Assembly: GCA_016185125.1 (NCBI GenBank)
Contig: JACPOC010000041.1
Span: forward strand, 1 to 64,000
DNA length: 64,000 bases
Reading direction: 5' to 3'
Origin: Bacteroidota bacterium
GTDB lineage: Bacteria > Bacteroidota > Bacteroidia > B-17B0 > Aurantibacillaceae
The notes under the pieces are model-generated. The model was given only the letters and a program-made list of their open reading frames with translations, did not search any database and was not told the origin of the DNA. The position numbers were made by a program, and so were the translations under genes. Every line of letters starts with the position of its first letter. Within the stretch, counting starts at the first letter, position 1. Positions 26,361-35,258 of this stretch are shown piece by piece.

Positions 26361-27040
26361 CCGTCACGATTTAGATTCATCCGTCACGATTTAGATTGTT
26401 CCGTCACGGTTTAGATTGTTCCGTCACGATTTAGATTGTTCCGTCACGATTTAGATTCTTCCGTCACGATTTAGATTGTTCCGTCACGATTTAGATTGTT
26501 CCGTCAAAATTTAGATTGTTCCGTCACGGTTTAGATTGTTCCGTCACGGTTTAGATTCATCCGTCACGATTTAGATTGTTCCGTCACGATTTAGATTCAT
26601 CCGTCACGATTTAGATTCATCCGTCAAAATTTAGATTGTTCCGTCACGATTTAGATTGTTCCGTCACGATTTAGATTGATCCGTCAAAATTTAGATTCTT
26701 CCGTCAAAATTTAGATTGTTCCGTCACGATTTAGATTGATCCGTCAAAATTTAGATTGTTCCGTCACGATTTAGATTCATCCGTCACGATTTAGATTGTT
26801 CCGTCACGATTTAGATTGATCCGTCACGATTTAGATTGTTCCGTCACGATTTAGATTCATCCGTCACGATTTAGATTGTTCCGTCACGATTTAGATTGTT
26901 CCGTCACGATTTAGATTGTTCCGTCACGATTTAGATTGATCCGTCACGATTTAGATTGTTCCGTCACGATTTAGATTCTTCCGTCACGATTTAGATTGTT
27001 CCGTCACGATTTAGATTGTTCCGTCACGATTTAGATGGAT
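26361..27040. repeat. Tandem array, 34 units of 20 bp
   Basis: Thirty-four head-to-tail copies of CCGTCACGATTTAGATTGTT fill this interval without spacers, and a decayed half-unit precedes them. Variation is confined to two places: bases 7-9 (CGA in 26, AAA in 5, CGG in 3) and bases 18-19 (GT, CA, CT or GA). All other positions are essentially invariant until the last unit, which ends in GGAT. Because 20 is not divisible by three and each unit has TAG, all forward frames stop within 60 bases; the reverse strand has TAA and TGA. The array is therefore non-coding. The period is close to two helical turns. Confidence 0.98.
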
Positions 27041-27140
27041 TGGGAATTGTAGAATTTGATTGCAAACGATAAAATGGGGGCAGAATCTACTGATTTTACC
27101 GCCATATTAAGAATATTTACACAAATACGCCAAATAATTC

Positions 27141-27148
27141 TAATTTTG
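27141..27148 (+). promoter_or_regulatory. -7 promoter element of the O-acetylation genes
   Basis: TAATTTTG fits TAnnTTTG and lies 15 bases before the MBOAT ATG, about 100 bases after the tandem array ends. A -33 TTG is not evident at 19-21 bases upstream. Confidence 0.5.
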
Positions 27149-27163
27149 TGAGCCTTTTCACCT

Positions 27164-28576
27164 ATGGTATTTAGCGGAATAACGTTTTTAATTTATTTTT
27201 TGCCGGTATTTATTTTACTGTACCATTTAACGCCCCATAAATTCAAAAACGCCCTTATTTTAATTGCCAGCATTTATTTTTACAGTTGGGGCGCACCAAA
27301 ATTTATTTTTGTAATACTTGGCACCACCTTCTTGGATTTCTTTTTGGTAAAAGCCATGCACGGGCAGAAAACTAAAAGTGCCAAGAACAGGTTTTTGGTT
27401 ATTTCAATTATATTAAATGTTGGTTTACTCTTCTATTTTAAATACTGTAACTTTTTTATTGAAAATATTAACGCCATTGCCGGAACGGAGATTACTTGGT
27501 TAAAAGTGGTTCTTCCCATAGGTATTTCGTTTTATACTTTTGAGAGTTTAACCTATGTAATTGATGTTTACCGCGGTATCCACAAGCCTTTAAAAAACTT
27601 TTGGCACTATCAAACTTACATTTTAATGTTCCCTAAATTAATAGCGGGTCCAATTGTTCGTTATCATGATATTGCCGATCAAATTACTAATAGAGAAAAA
27701 AATTATACGCCGGATGTTAAGATCAGTGGCTTTCTTATTTTTTGCATTGGCTTAGCCAAAAAAACAATTATTGCCAATACTTTGGGCATGCAGGCCGATG
27801 CTGTTTTTAAATTAGCACCCGAGCAAATAGATACCCTTGCCGCTTGGATAGGCGCCTTGGCTTATACCTTTCAAATTTATTTTGATTTCAGCGGCTACAG
27901 CGATATGGCCATAGGCCTTGGAAAAATAATGGGTTTTAAATTGCCCGAAAATTTTAACAATCCTTATATCTCGGCAAGCATTACCGAATTTTGGCGCAGA
28001 TGGCACATTACGCTTGGAACTTGGATGAAACACTATTTATACATTCCTTTAGGGGGTAATAAAGTTTCTGAAGCAAAACTTTACCGCAACTTAATTATTG
28101 TTTTTTTGCTTTCCGGCTTTTGGCACGGCGCCGGCTGGAATTTTATTTTGTGGGGCGCTTATCACGGATTGTTTCTTGTGCTTGAAAGATTATTTTTAGG
28201 AAAAGTATTTAATAAACTGGGCAAGATAATTTCAGTGCCCATTACGTTTATAATTGTAGTAACAGGCTGGGTGCTTTTCAGGAACGAAGATGTTGGTTAT
28301 GCTTTTACCGTAATAAAAAAGATGTATTCATTTAATTTCTTTGCCGGCAAGTTTGCCATCAATAACGATTTTGTTTGCATGGCAATTGTTGCAGGAATAT
28401 TTTCATTCTTCGCTATCACGCAAAAAACATATTTCATCCAGCAAAAAGTGTATGGCAATATTATTACAAATTCCGGCAAGTGGCTTGCTGCATTGGGCGG
28501 CCTTATTTTATTTTATATTTCACTGAGTTATGTTTCAGCGCTTGAATTTAATCCTTTTATTTATTTCAGGTTTTAA
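27164..28576 (+). CDS. MBOAT-family O-acyltransferase (AlgI/DltB-like)
   Basis: A 470-residue polytopic inner-membrane protein with about ten hydrophobic segments. VVLPIGISFYTFESLTYVIDVYRG, FPKLIAGPIVRY, FDFSGYSDMAIGLGKIMGF, NPYISASITEFWRRWH and the catalytic His in LSGFWHGAGWNFILWG (near 320) are the signature series of AlgI-type acyltransferases, which pass acyl groups across the membrane for O-acetylation of exported glycans. The stop overlaps the ATG of the SGNH gene (TAATG), so the two act as a pair. The acceptor polysaccharide is unknown; surface polysaccharide genes lie elsewhere in the window. Confidence 0.93.
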   Translation: MVFSGITFLIYFLPVFILLYHLTPHKFKNALILIASIYFYSWGAPKFIFVILGTTFLDFFLVKAMHGQKTKSAKNRFLVISIILNVGLLFYFKYCNFFIENINAIAGTEITWLKVVLPIGISFYTFESLTYVIDVYRGIHKPLKNFWHYQTYILMFPKLIAGPIVRYHDIADQITNREKNYTPDVKISGFLIFCIGLAKKTIIANTLGMQADAVFKLAPEQIDTLAAWIGALAYTFQIYFDFSGYSDMAIGLGKIMGFKLPENFNNPYISASITEFWRRWHITLGTWMKHYLYIPLGGNKVSEAKLYRNLIIVFLLSGFWHGAGWNFILWGAYHGLFLVLERLFLGKVFNKLGKIISVPITFIIVVTGWVLFRNEDVGYAFTVIKKMYSFNFFAGKFAINNDFVCMAIVAGIFSFFAITQKTYFIQQKVYGNIITNSGKWLAALGGLILFYISLSYVSALEFNPFIYFRF

Positions 28577-29925
28577 TGGCTATTAAACAGAAAACATATA
28601 CTATCCATTGTGCAATAATTTTGCTGGTTATTTTTTGGCCAATGATGCTTACGTATTTAAAATATTCCAAACGCCAAAAAGTGGATGGGGTAGAGGATAC
28701 ATCTTACAATAAACCAAATCTGGTTGGCCTTGTTATAAGCGATGAAAAACCAAAATTTACCTGGGAAAACTGGTTTAACGGCAGCTTTCAAAGCGAAACC
28801 GAAGATTATAATAACGATCATTGGAGCATGAAAGAAAACATGGTTCGATTAAACAACCAGTTTTATTACAAAGCCTTTAACCAAATTCGTGTAAATGGTT
28901 TTGTTATTGGTAAAGAGGATTATGTTTTTAGCGAAGGATATATTTATTCCGCTTTTGGTGATGATTTAATGCCGGAAGAAAAGATAATTACTATGATGCA
29001 AAAGGCAAGAATAGTTCAGGATACTTTAAAGAAAAAAGGGATTGATTTATTATTGGTATTTGCGCCCGGTAAAGGTGAGTATTGCAAAGAGTTTGTAGAG
29101 GATAAATATGTGCACCCTATAAAAAATACCAATCACGATTTGTTCGTTGCAAACAGCAAATCTGCGGGCGTAAATTATCTTGATTTATATACTTATTTTC
29201 AGAACCTAAAGTCAACTTCAAAATATCCATTGTTCCCAAAATTTGGTCACCACTGGAGTTATTATGGCGAGTGCATTGCAGTAGATACTATTCTTAAGCA
29301 TATTGAAAAGCTTCACCATTGTAATTTACCCGATATTAGCTGGAGTAAGGTAGAAGTTGTTGATACTGCCCGCAACCGTGATGCTGATGTTTTAAAAAGC
29401 ATGAATTTGTGGAAAAACCCGGAGCAAAACATGAAGCTGGCTTATCCCGAAGTGTTATTTGAAACCGACAGTTTAAAAAATAACAAAAGAGTTTTAACCA
29501 TCAGCGACAGTTATTGGTATGGTCCGGTTTACCTGGGTGTGCCTCAAAATTGTTTTGCCGGAGGAAAATTTTGGTACTATTATAATAAGATTGTTCCCCG
29601 CCCGGATGATGGAACCGCGGAAGTTTGGCAATTGGATTTAAAACAGCAAATAGAAAGCAATGAAGTAATAATGCTTTTATATTCCGACGGAAACTTGCCC
29701 ACCTTTGGCAATAATTTTATTAACGATGCTTATGAATTATATACTTCTCCAAAAACTTATTACGCGCATAACGAGCGTAACAAACAAATACAGACCTTTG
29801 CAAAGCAAATAAGAGAAACCCCGGGATTATTAAAAAAAGCAACACAACGTAGCAAAGATTACAGCATAGCATTAGACAGTGCAATACGGTATGATGCCAT
29901 GAAATTTGCCGGAATGATTAAATAA
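28576..29925 (+). CDS. AlgJ/AlgX-like SGNH O-acetyltransferase, membrane anchored
   Basis: 449 residues with one N-terminal membrane anchor (TIHCAIILLVIFWPMMLTYL). VIGKEDYVFSEGYI near 113, GHHWSYYGECIAVDTI near 225 (the Asp/His-containing DxHW-like element, here with HHW) and LTISDSYWYGPVY near 307 (the GDS-like nucleophile block, here SDS) match AlgJ/AlgX proteins that transfer acetyl to polysaccharide in the periplasm. It is translationally coupled to the upstream MBOAT gene, the standard partner that supplies acetyl groups. The canonical Asp of DxHW is replaced by His, which is worth checking. Confidence 0.85.
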   Translation: MAIKQKTYTIHCAIILLVIFWPMMLTYLKYSKRQKVDGVEDTSYNKPNLVGLVISDEKPKFTWENWFNGSFQSETEDYNNDHWSMKENMVRLNNQFYYKAFNQIRVNGFVIGKEDYVFSEGYIYSAFGDDLMPEEKIITMMQKARIVQDTLKKKGIDLLLVFAPGKGEYCKEFVEDKYVHPIKNTNHDLFVANSKSAGVNYLDLYTYFQNLKSTSKYPLFPKFGHHWSYYGECIAVDTILKHIEKLHHCNLPDISWSKVEVVDTARNRDADVLKSMNLWKNPEQNMKLAYPEVLFETDSLKNNKRVLTISDSYWYGPVYLGVPQNCFAGGKFWYYYNKIVPRPDDGTAEVWQLDLKQQIESNEVIMLLYSDGNLPTFGNNFINDAYELYTSPKTYYAHNERNKQIQTFAKQIRETPGLLKKATQRSKDYSIALDSAIRYDAMKFAGMIK

Positions 29926-29942
29926 GAATTAAAAATTTAGAA

Positions 29943-32099
29943 TTGAAAATGAAAAGTAAAATTATAATCTTCCTAACGGTTCTCTCGTTAGCGGGAAAAG
30001 CCGATGAAGGAATGTGGATGCCGCAACTCATAGCCGCCATGAACATTAGCGATATGAAAAAGAACGGTTTTAAACTTTCTGCGGAGCAAATTTACAGCAT
30101 CAACAAGGCCAGCATGAAAGATGCCGTGGCAATTTTTGGCGGAGGCTGCACCGCCGAAGTTATTTCTGATAAAGGTTTAATACTTACCAATCATCATTGT
30201 GGTTTTTCATCCATAGCTGCTTTAAGCTCGGTTGCTAACGATTATTTGAAAAACGGATATTGGGCAATGAATGCCAAAGAAGAATTATATAGTAAAGATC
30301 TTACCGTTACTTTTATTAAGCGCATTGAAGATGTTACTTCTAAAATTCTGCAAAATGTAAAGGTTGGATTTTCGGAAATTCAACGCGATTCCGCCATTCA
30401 ATCCAACATAAAACTTTTAGAAAAAAAGACAAAAGAAGAATATAAGTACGACACCTTTATCCGCGGATTTTATTATGGGAACGAATATTATTTATTTGTA
30501 ACCGAAACATTCAGAGATGTGCGCTTAGTTGGAGCCCCGCCCGAGAGCATAGGCAAGTTTGGCGATGAAACCGATAATTGGGTGTGGCCGCGCCATAATG
30601 CGGATTTTAGTATGTTTAGAATTTATGCTAATAAAGAAAACAAGCCTGCCGAGTACAACTCTGAAAATATACCTTATAAGCCCGCTTACTCTTTTCCTAT
30701 TTCTTTAAAAGGATATGAAAAAGGAGACTTTACAATGGTGTACGGTTTTCCCGGGCGAACGCAGGAATATCTTTCCTCCAACGCCGTGGAGCTTTTGCAA
30801 AATCAACAAGATCCAATAAGAGTGGAACTTCGTGAAAAACGTTTGGCTATTATGGCAACAGACATGAAAAAGAACGATACCATTCGTTTAATGTATGCCA
30901 ATAAATATGCAGGTGTTGCTAATTATTATAAAAAATGGAACGGTGAAATGCAAGGTTTAAAAAAATCGAATGCCGTTCAAACTAAAAAAGATTTTGAAAA
31001 AAAATTCCTGTCGCAGGTGTCAAGTGAGCCTGCAAAAAAAGAAAAATTCACTAATCTCTTTAATCAGTTTACAAAAACGTATGAAGAGTACGCTCCTTTA
31101 AGCAAGCAATACGATTATTTTACCGAATGTCTTTTAGGTATTGATGCCATTCGCCTCGCTAATAGTTTTGTGCCTGTTTTCACAGAGCTTAAAAAGAAAC
31201 AGGAAGGAAAAGAAAATAAATTTGAAGCGAAATTTAAAGAAGTAAAACCTATTCTTCCGTTTAAAAATTTTAATAAAGAAACCGATCGCAAAATATGCGT
31301 GGCCATGTTGGATATGTTTTCTAAGAACATTGATAAATCGCTACGTGTTCCGTATCTCGATTCTTTACTAACTGTTTATAATGGAAACACAAAAGCTTTA
31401 ACAGATTTTTTATACAACAATTCGGGTTTTATAGATAATAAAAAAGCGGAATTAATGTTTTCGGATTTTGAAAAAAACGCCCAATTGTATGAACGCGATC
31501 CTGTTTATTTGCTGGCTACTGCTATTGTAAAGCATTATCAAAAAACCGTTATTCCACAAATAAATTATTACGAATTGCAGATAGCAGAACTTCAAAAAGA
31601 ATATATGAAAGGGCTTCGTGAGAATATAAAAGACAAGAAGTTTTATCCGGATGCCAACGGTACTTTGCGAGTGGCTTACGGTAAAGTTGCTGATTACAAA
31701 CCCAGAGATGGCGTGGATTATTTGCATTTTACAACAATCGACGGCCTAGTAGATAAAAACAAAACAGGAATAGAAGATTATTATGTAAAGCCCAGATTGC
31801 TTGAGCTGTATGAGAAAAAAGACTTTGGAAATTACGTAGATAAAAACGGTAAGCTCCGCATCGCTTTTACAGGAAGCAATCACACCACCGGAGGCAATAG
31901 CGGAAGCCCGGTTATTAACGCGAAAGGACAACTGATAGGTACAAACTTCGATAGAAATTGGGAAGGTACCATGAGCGACATTATGTATAACGGCAGTTTT
32001 TGCCGCAACATTGTTTTAGACGTTCGCTTTACCTTATGGGTAGTTGATAAATACGCGGGCGCAGGATATTTATTAAATGAAATGAAGTTAATCAAATAA
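29943..32099 (+). CDS. S46-family dipeptidyl peptidase, DPP11-like
   Basis: Exported serine exopeptidase (718 residues) that removes dipeptides from the N-terminus of oligopeptides. The signal is MKMKSKIIIFLTVLSLAGKADEG. The catalytic His lies in LILTNHHCGFSSI near 85 and the Ser in GGNSGSPVINAKG near 652. NFDRNWEG places an Arg at residue 671; in Porphyromonas gingivalis enzymes Arg at the equivalent site (673) marks DPP11 with Asp/Glu preference, while Gly marks DPP7. I infer acidic P1 specificity. It follows the O-acetylation pair by 17 bases but is functionally separate. Confidence 0.92.
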   Translation: MKMKSKIIIFLTVLSLAGKADEGMWMPQLIAAMNISDMKKNGFKLSAEQIYSINKASMKDAVAIFGGGCTAEVISDKGLILTNHHCGFSSIAALSSVANDYLKNGYWAMNAKEELYSKDLTVTFIKRIEDVTSKILQNVKVGFSEIQRDSAIQSNIKLLEKKTKEEYKYDTFIRGFYYGNEYYLFVTETFRDVRLVGAPPESIGKFGDETDNWVWPRHNADFSMFRIYANKENKPAEYNSENIPYKPAYSFPISLKGYEKGDFTMVYGFPGRTQEYLSSNAVELLQNQQDPIRVELREKRLAIMATDMKKNDTIRLMYANKYAGVANYYKKWNGEMQGLKKSNAVQTKKDFEKKFLSQVSSEPAKKEKFTNLFNQFTKTYEEYAPLSKQYDYFTECLLGIDAIRLANSFVPVFTELKKKQEGKENKFEAKFKEVKPILPFKNFNKETDRKICVAMLDMFSKNIDKSLRVPYLDSLLTVYNGNTKALTDFLYNNSGFIDNKKAELMFSDFEKNAQLYERDPVYLLATAIVKHYQKTVIPQINYYELQIAELQKEYMKGLRENIKDKKFYPDANGTLRVAYGKVADYKPRDGVDYLHFTTIDGLVDKNKTGIEDYYVKPRLLELYEKKDFGNYVDKNGKLRIAFTGSNHTTGGNSGSPVINAKGQLIGTNFDRNWEGTMSDIMYNGSFCRNIVLDVRFTLWVVDKYAGAGYLLNEMKLIK

Positions 32100-32102
32100 T
32101 AT

Positions 32103-32672
32103 ATGAAACAATTTTTAGGATATTTTTTACAGGGTTTACTTTTATTTATCCCCTTAATAATTACGTTTGCCGTACTTTTTAAACTATTCGATTTTTTTGC
32201 CGACATTTTTTCATTCATCGGAATAAGCAACAGTACGCTTTTAAACACCGGCCTTGGATTAATAGTAACGCTGGGCTTTATTGCCTTGCTTGGCGTTCTG
32301 GCATCTTCTTTTGTGTTTAAACAAATGTTTAATTACATGGAAGATAAATTGGAACACGCCCCCTTTATCCGTCACATTTATTCTCCCATCAAAGATTTTA
32401 CCAATGCATTTGTAGGAAATAAAAAACGGTTTAACAAACCCGTTTTGGTTCTTACAAATTCCGCCGCTCATATTGAAGAACTTGGTTTTATTACCAATCA
32501 AGATCTTTCGCATTTGCACGAAATGGATAAAATAGCGGTGTATATGCCAATGTCTTATTCTCTTTCGGGGAGATTAATCATTGTTCCAAAAGATAATGTA
32601 AAACCTTTAAAGGCAGATGCTTCTGAGGTAATGAAATTTATTGTAAGCGGCGGAGTTAGTGATGTGGATTAA
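32103..32672 (+). CDS. DUF502-family membrane protein
   Basis: 189 residues with two N-terminal membrane segments (FLGYFLQGLLLFIPLIITFAV and NTGLGLIVTLGFIALLGVLASSFVF) followed by the conserved HIYSPIKDFTNAFVGNKKRFNKPV block and a cytoplasmic or periplasmic tail with MSYSLSGRLIIVPKDNVKPL. This matches the DUF502 family, whose role is unknown to me. It begins 3 bases after the S46 peptidase stop, so it belongs to that transcript. Confidence 0.82.
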   Translation: MKQFLGYFLQGLLLFIPLIITFAVLFKLFDFFADIFSFIGISNSTLLNTGLGLIVTLGFIALLGVLASSFVFKQMFNYMEDKLEHAPFIRHIYSPIKDFTNAFVGNKKRFNKPVLVLTNSAAHIEELGFITNQDLSHLHEMDKIAVYMPMSYSLSGRLIIVPKDNVKPLKADASEVMKFIVSGGVSDVD

Positions 32673-32719
32673 ATTTTTTACTGAACAATTATAAATTAGT
32701 GTCATAAACAATTGTAAAA

Positions 32720-33673
32720 ATGGCTGCAATCTTACAGATAAACAATGTTACCAAACGTTACAGCACTCACACCGCATTAAATGATGTTTCTATTTCGGTT
32801 AATGAACAGGCTGTTTTTGGTTTGCTTGGGCCTAACGGTGCGGGCAAAACCTCTCTTATTCGCATCATCAATCAAATTACCGGTCCGGATAAAGGCGAAA
32901 TACTCTTCAAAAATGAAAAGCTTAATTTAAAACATATTGAGCAAATTGGTTATTTGCCCGAAGAACGCGGTTTGTATAAAAAAATGCCGGTAGGAGAACA
33001 GGCCTTGTATCTGGCGCGATTAAAAGGTTTGTCAAAAGCAGAAGCAAAAAAAAGATTGATCTACTGGTTCGAAAAGTTTGATATGCAAAACTGGTGGAAG
33101 AAACGTGTGGATGAGCTAAGTAAAGGCATGCAGCAAAAAGTTCAGTTTATTGTAACCGTTTTACATGAACCTGAATTATTAATTCTGGATGAGCCTTTCA
33201 GCGGCTTTGATCCCATTAACGCGCAATTGATAAAAAACGAAATTCTTGAACTTCGTAAAAAAGGCGCTACCGTTATTTTTTCAACGCACAATATGGGCAG
33301 CGTAGAAGAACTCTGCGATAACATAGCACTAATAAATAAATCCATTAAAATTCTGGATGGTTCTGTAAAAGATATTCGTAAAACATTCAGAACAAATACT
33401 TACAAAATTGTTTTTAAAGGAAATATTTTAGGCTTTACCAATGCCTTATGGACAGGCGCGGAAATTATCGAAAAGCAGTCGGACGAAGACATTCATACCA
33501 TAACAGTAAAACTTTTAAATGGAGTTAATTCCACGCAAATGCTTCAGGCCGTACTTCCTGTTTGCCAAATTATTTCGTTCTCCGAAATTATTCCAAGCAT
33601 GAACGATATATTTATTCGTAAAGTAAGCGAAGGCAATGAGGCATTAGGCACAAAAAGTAATTATACAGAATAA
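32720..33673 (+). CDS. ABC transporter ATP-binding protein
   Basis: 317 residues. Walker A GLLGPNGAGKTSL near 35-47, Q-loop, signature LSKGMQQKVQ near 134, Walker B LLILDEPFSGFD near 155 and the H-loop VIFSTHNMGS near 190 are intact. The C-terminal part (from about 225) fits the DUF4162-type extension common in NatA-like ATPases. The adjacent permease gene completes an ABC-2 type exporter resembling NatAB. The substrate cannot be told. A decayed element of 230 bases separates it from the permease gene. Confidence 0.92.
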   Translation: MAAILQINNVTKRYSTHTALNDVSISVNEQAVFGLLGPNGAGKTSLIRIINQITGPDKGEILFKNEKLNLKHIEQIGYLPEERGLYKKMPVGEQALYLARLKGLSKAEAKKRLIYWFEKFDMQNWWKKRVDELSKGMQQKVQFIVTVLHEPELLILDEPFSGFDPINAQLIKNEILELRKKGATVIFSTHNMGSVEELCDNIALINKSIKILDGSVKDIRKTFRTNTYKIVFKGNILGFTNALWTGAEIIEKQSDEDIHTITVKLLNGVNSTQMLQAVLPVCQIISFSEIIPSMNDIFIRKVSEGNEALGTKSNYTE

Positions 33674-33739
33674 TAAACACTAATTAACTCCATTACCTGA
33701 AAGTATAAATGAATGTAGCATTAAAAAGAGGCCGCAAAT

Positions 33740-33892
33740 TAAGACACGAATTAACACTAATTACACGAAAGTAGGACAAGATTTTTAAAGAAGTTAAAGA
33801 CAAATTACAAAAATTGAATTTAAGTAATGATGCAAAATTATACTACGGATTAAATAAAAATAAGTTTTAAGTCGTAAAAATTAGTGTCTTAA
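33740..33892. repeat. Short element bounded by inverted repeats, possible remnant
   Basis: Between the ABC ATPase and permease genes, TAAGACACGAATTAACACTAATT (from 33740) is mirrored by AATTAGTGTCTTAA ending at 33892. The enclosed DNA has a broken frame: an ATG at 33709 reads 21 codons to TAG, and the same frame then continues KIFKEVKDKLQKLNLSNDAK to a second stop at 33870. It resembles a decayed small gene cassette or a miniature element; the ACACGAATTA-rich ends are of a kind often seen beside dispersed small genes in this phylum. Confidence 0.4.
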
Positions 33893-33905
33893 AAAATATA
33901 TTAAT

Positions 33906-35246
33906 ATGTCGAAAATAGGATTAATAATTGGCAGGGAGATTAAATCAAAACTTACCAATAAAACGTTTATCATCATGACCTTTTTAACACCACTGATTTT
34001 TATCGGTGGTTTAGCTTTGATCTTTTGGACATCTATGCCTGAAAAGATTGAGCAAAAAGTAGAGGTGATAGATCAAACAGGTTTGTTCGCATCCACATTA
34101 AAAGGTAATGAATATGTATCGCTTACCTTTTCAAACGAAAGCATAGAAACAGCGCAGGACAATTTTCAAAAATCAGATTTTACAACCATCCTTTTTATTT
34201 TTAAAGGATCAGACGGAAACATCATTCCTAAGGCAAGATTGCTTTACAAAAAAAGCCCCGGCCTGGCCTTTAAAACATATATTAGAACAGAACTGGAGCG
34301 TATCTATTACGAATATAAACTCAAAGCCAATAATATTGATCCGAATATTATTATTAATGCCCGCCAAGGCTTGGTTATTGATATGGAAAAGGTAAATGAA
34401 AACGGTGAAATTAAAAACGCGGAAGGCGTTCAGCTTTTTTCTTTTGCAATGGGCCTAATTATGATGCTCTTTATATTAATGTATGGAATGATGGTTTTTA
34501 GAAGTGTGATGGAAGAAAAAACAAATCGAATTGTGGAAGTAATTGTTTCTTCGGTAAGGCCTTTTGAATTAATGATTGGTAAAATAATTGGAGTGGCTAT
34601 TGTTGGCGTTATTCAATTTACAATTACTACTATTATTACCGCGGTGTTAAGCATGGTGCTTTCAGGCATATTTTTAAAAGACATTAGCGCCATGAAAACT
34701 AAATTTGATAATCAAAACGCAGTGGTTAGCAAATTAGGAATCAACGCCGGAGCGCACTTAAGCAATACCGAAGAGTTTAAGGATAACCAAAAAATGTTTG
34801 AAACCCTTGATCAACTTCAAAAAATAAATTTTGTAGAAGTTGGAGTTTACTTTATTCTCTTCTTTATTGGAGGATATTTATTTTACAGTTCGTTGTTAGC
34901 CGCCATTGGCAGCGCGGTAGATTCAGAGGCCGATTCGCAGCAGTTTATGATGCCAATTATTTTGCCGCTGATGATTGGTTACTTTTTAGCCATTAAAATT
35001 ATGGTGAGTCCCGAATCTAACGCTGTTATCATCGGCTCCTTTATTCCCTTTACCTCGCCCATAGTTATGATGGCCCGTATTCCGCAAGGGGTTCCGGCTT
35101 GGCAGGTGTTAAGCTCGCTGGTAATTTTATACATTTCCTTTATTTTTACAACCTGGCTGGCGGGCAAAATATATCGCACCGGCATTTTAATGTATGGTAA
35201 AAAAACAAGTTGGCGCGAAATAGGCAAATGGCTTTTCTATAAATAA
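33906..35246 (+). CDS. ABC-2 type transporter permease (NatB-like)
   Basis: 446 residues. One membrane segment at the N-terminus (FIIMTFLTPLIFIGGLALIFW) is followed by a long extracytoplasmic domain (about 45-170), then five or six more segments (FAMGLIMMLFILMYGMMVF, GVAIVGVIQFTITTIITAVLSMVL, IPFTSPIVMMARIP). EEKTNRIVEVIVSSVRPFELMIGK is typical of NatB-type exporters. It works with the ATPase encoded upstream and is followed 12 bases later by a histidine kinase gene, so the regulatory pair may control or sense this exporter. Confidence 0.9.
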   Translation: MSKIGLIIGREIKSKLTNKTFIIMTFLTPLIFIGGLALIFWTSMPEKIEQKVEVIDQTGLFASTLKGNEYVSLTFSNESIETAQDNFQKSDFTTILFIFKGSDGNIIPKARLLYKKSPGLAFKTYIRTELERIYYEYKLKANNIDPNIIINARQGLVIDMEKVNENGEIKNAEGVQLFSFAMGLIMMLFILMYGMMVFRSVMEEKTNRIVEVIVSSVRPFELMIGKIIGVAIVGVIQFTITTIITAVLSMVLSGIFLKDISAMKTKFDNQNAVVSKLGINAGAHLSNTEEFKDNQKMFETLDQLQKINFVEVGVYFILFFIGGYLFYSSLLAAIGSAVDSEADSQQFMMPIILPLMIGYFLAIKIMVSPESNAVIIGSFIPFTSPIVMMARIPQGVPAWQVLSSLVILYISFIFTTWLAGKIYRTGILMYGKKTSWREIGKWLFYK

Positions 35247-35258
35247 AATAATTTTCTA

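Noticed and set aside
26077-26367. Minus-strand ORF at the epimerase 3' end
   Set aside because: Antisense to a well-supported enolase-superfamily gene; composition is that of a shadow frame.
26361-27040. CRISPR array
   Set aside because: Units are contiguous 20-bp copies with no unique spacers, and no cas genes are in the window.
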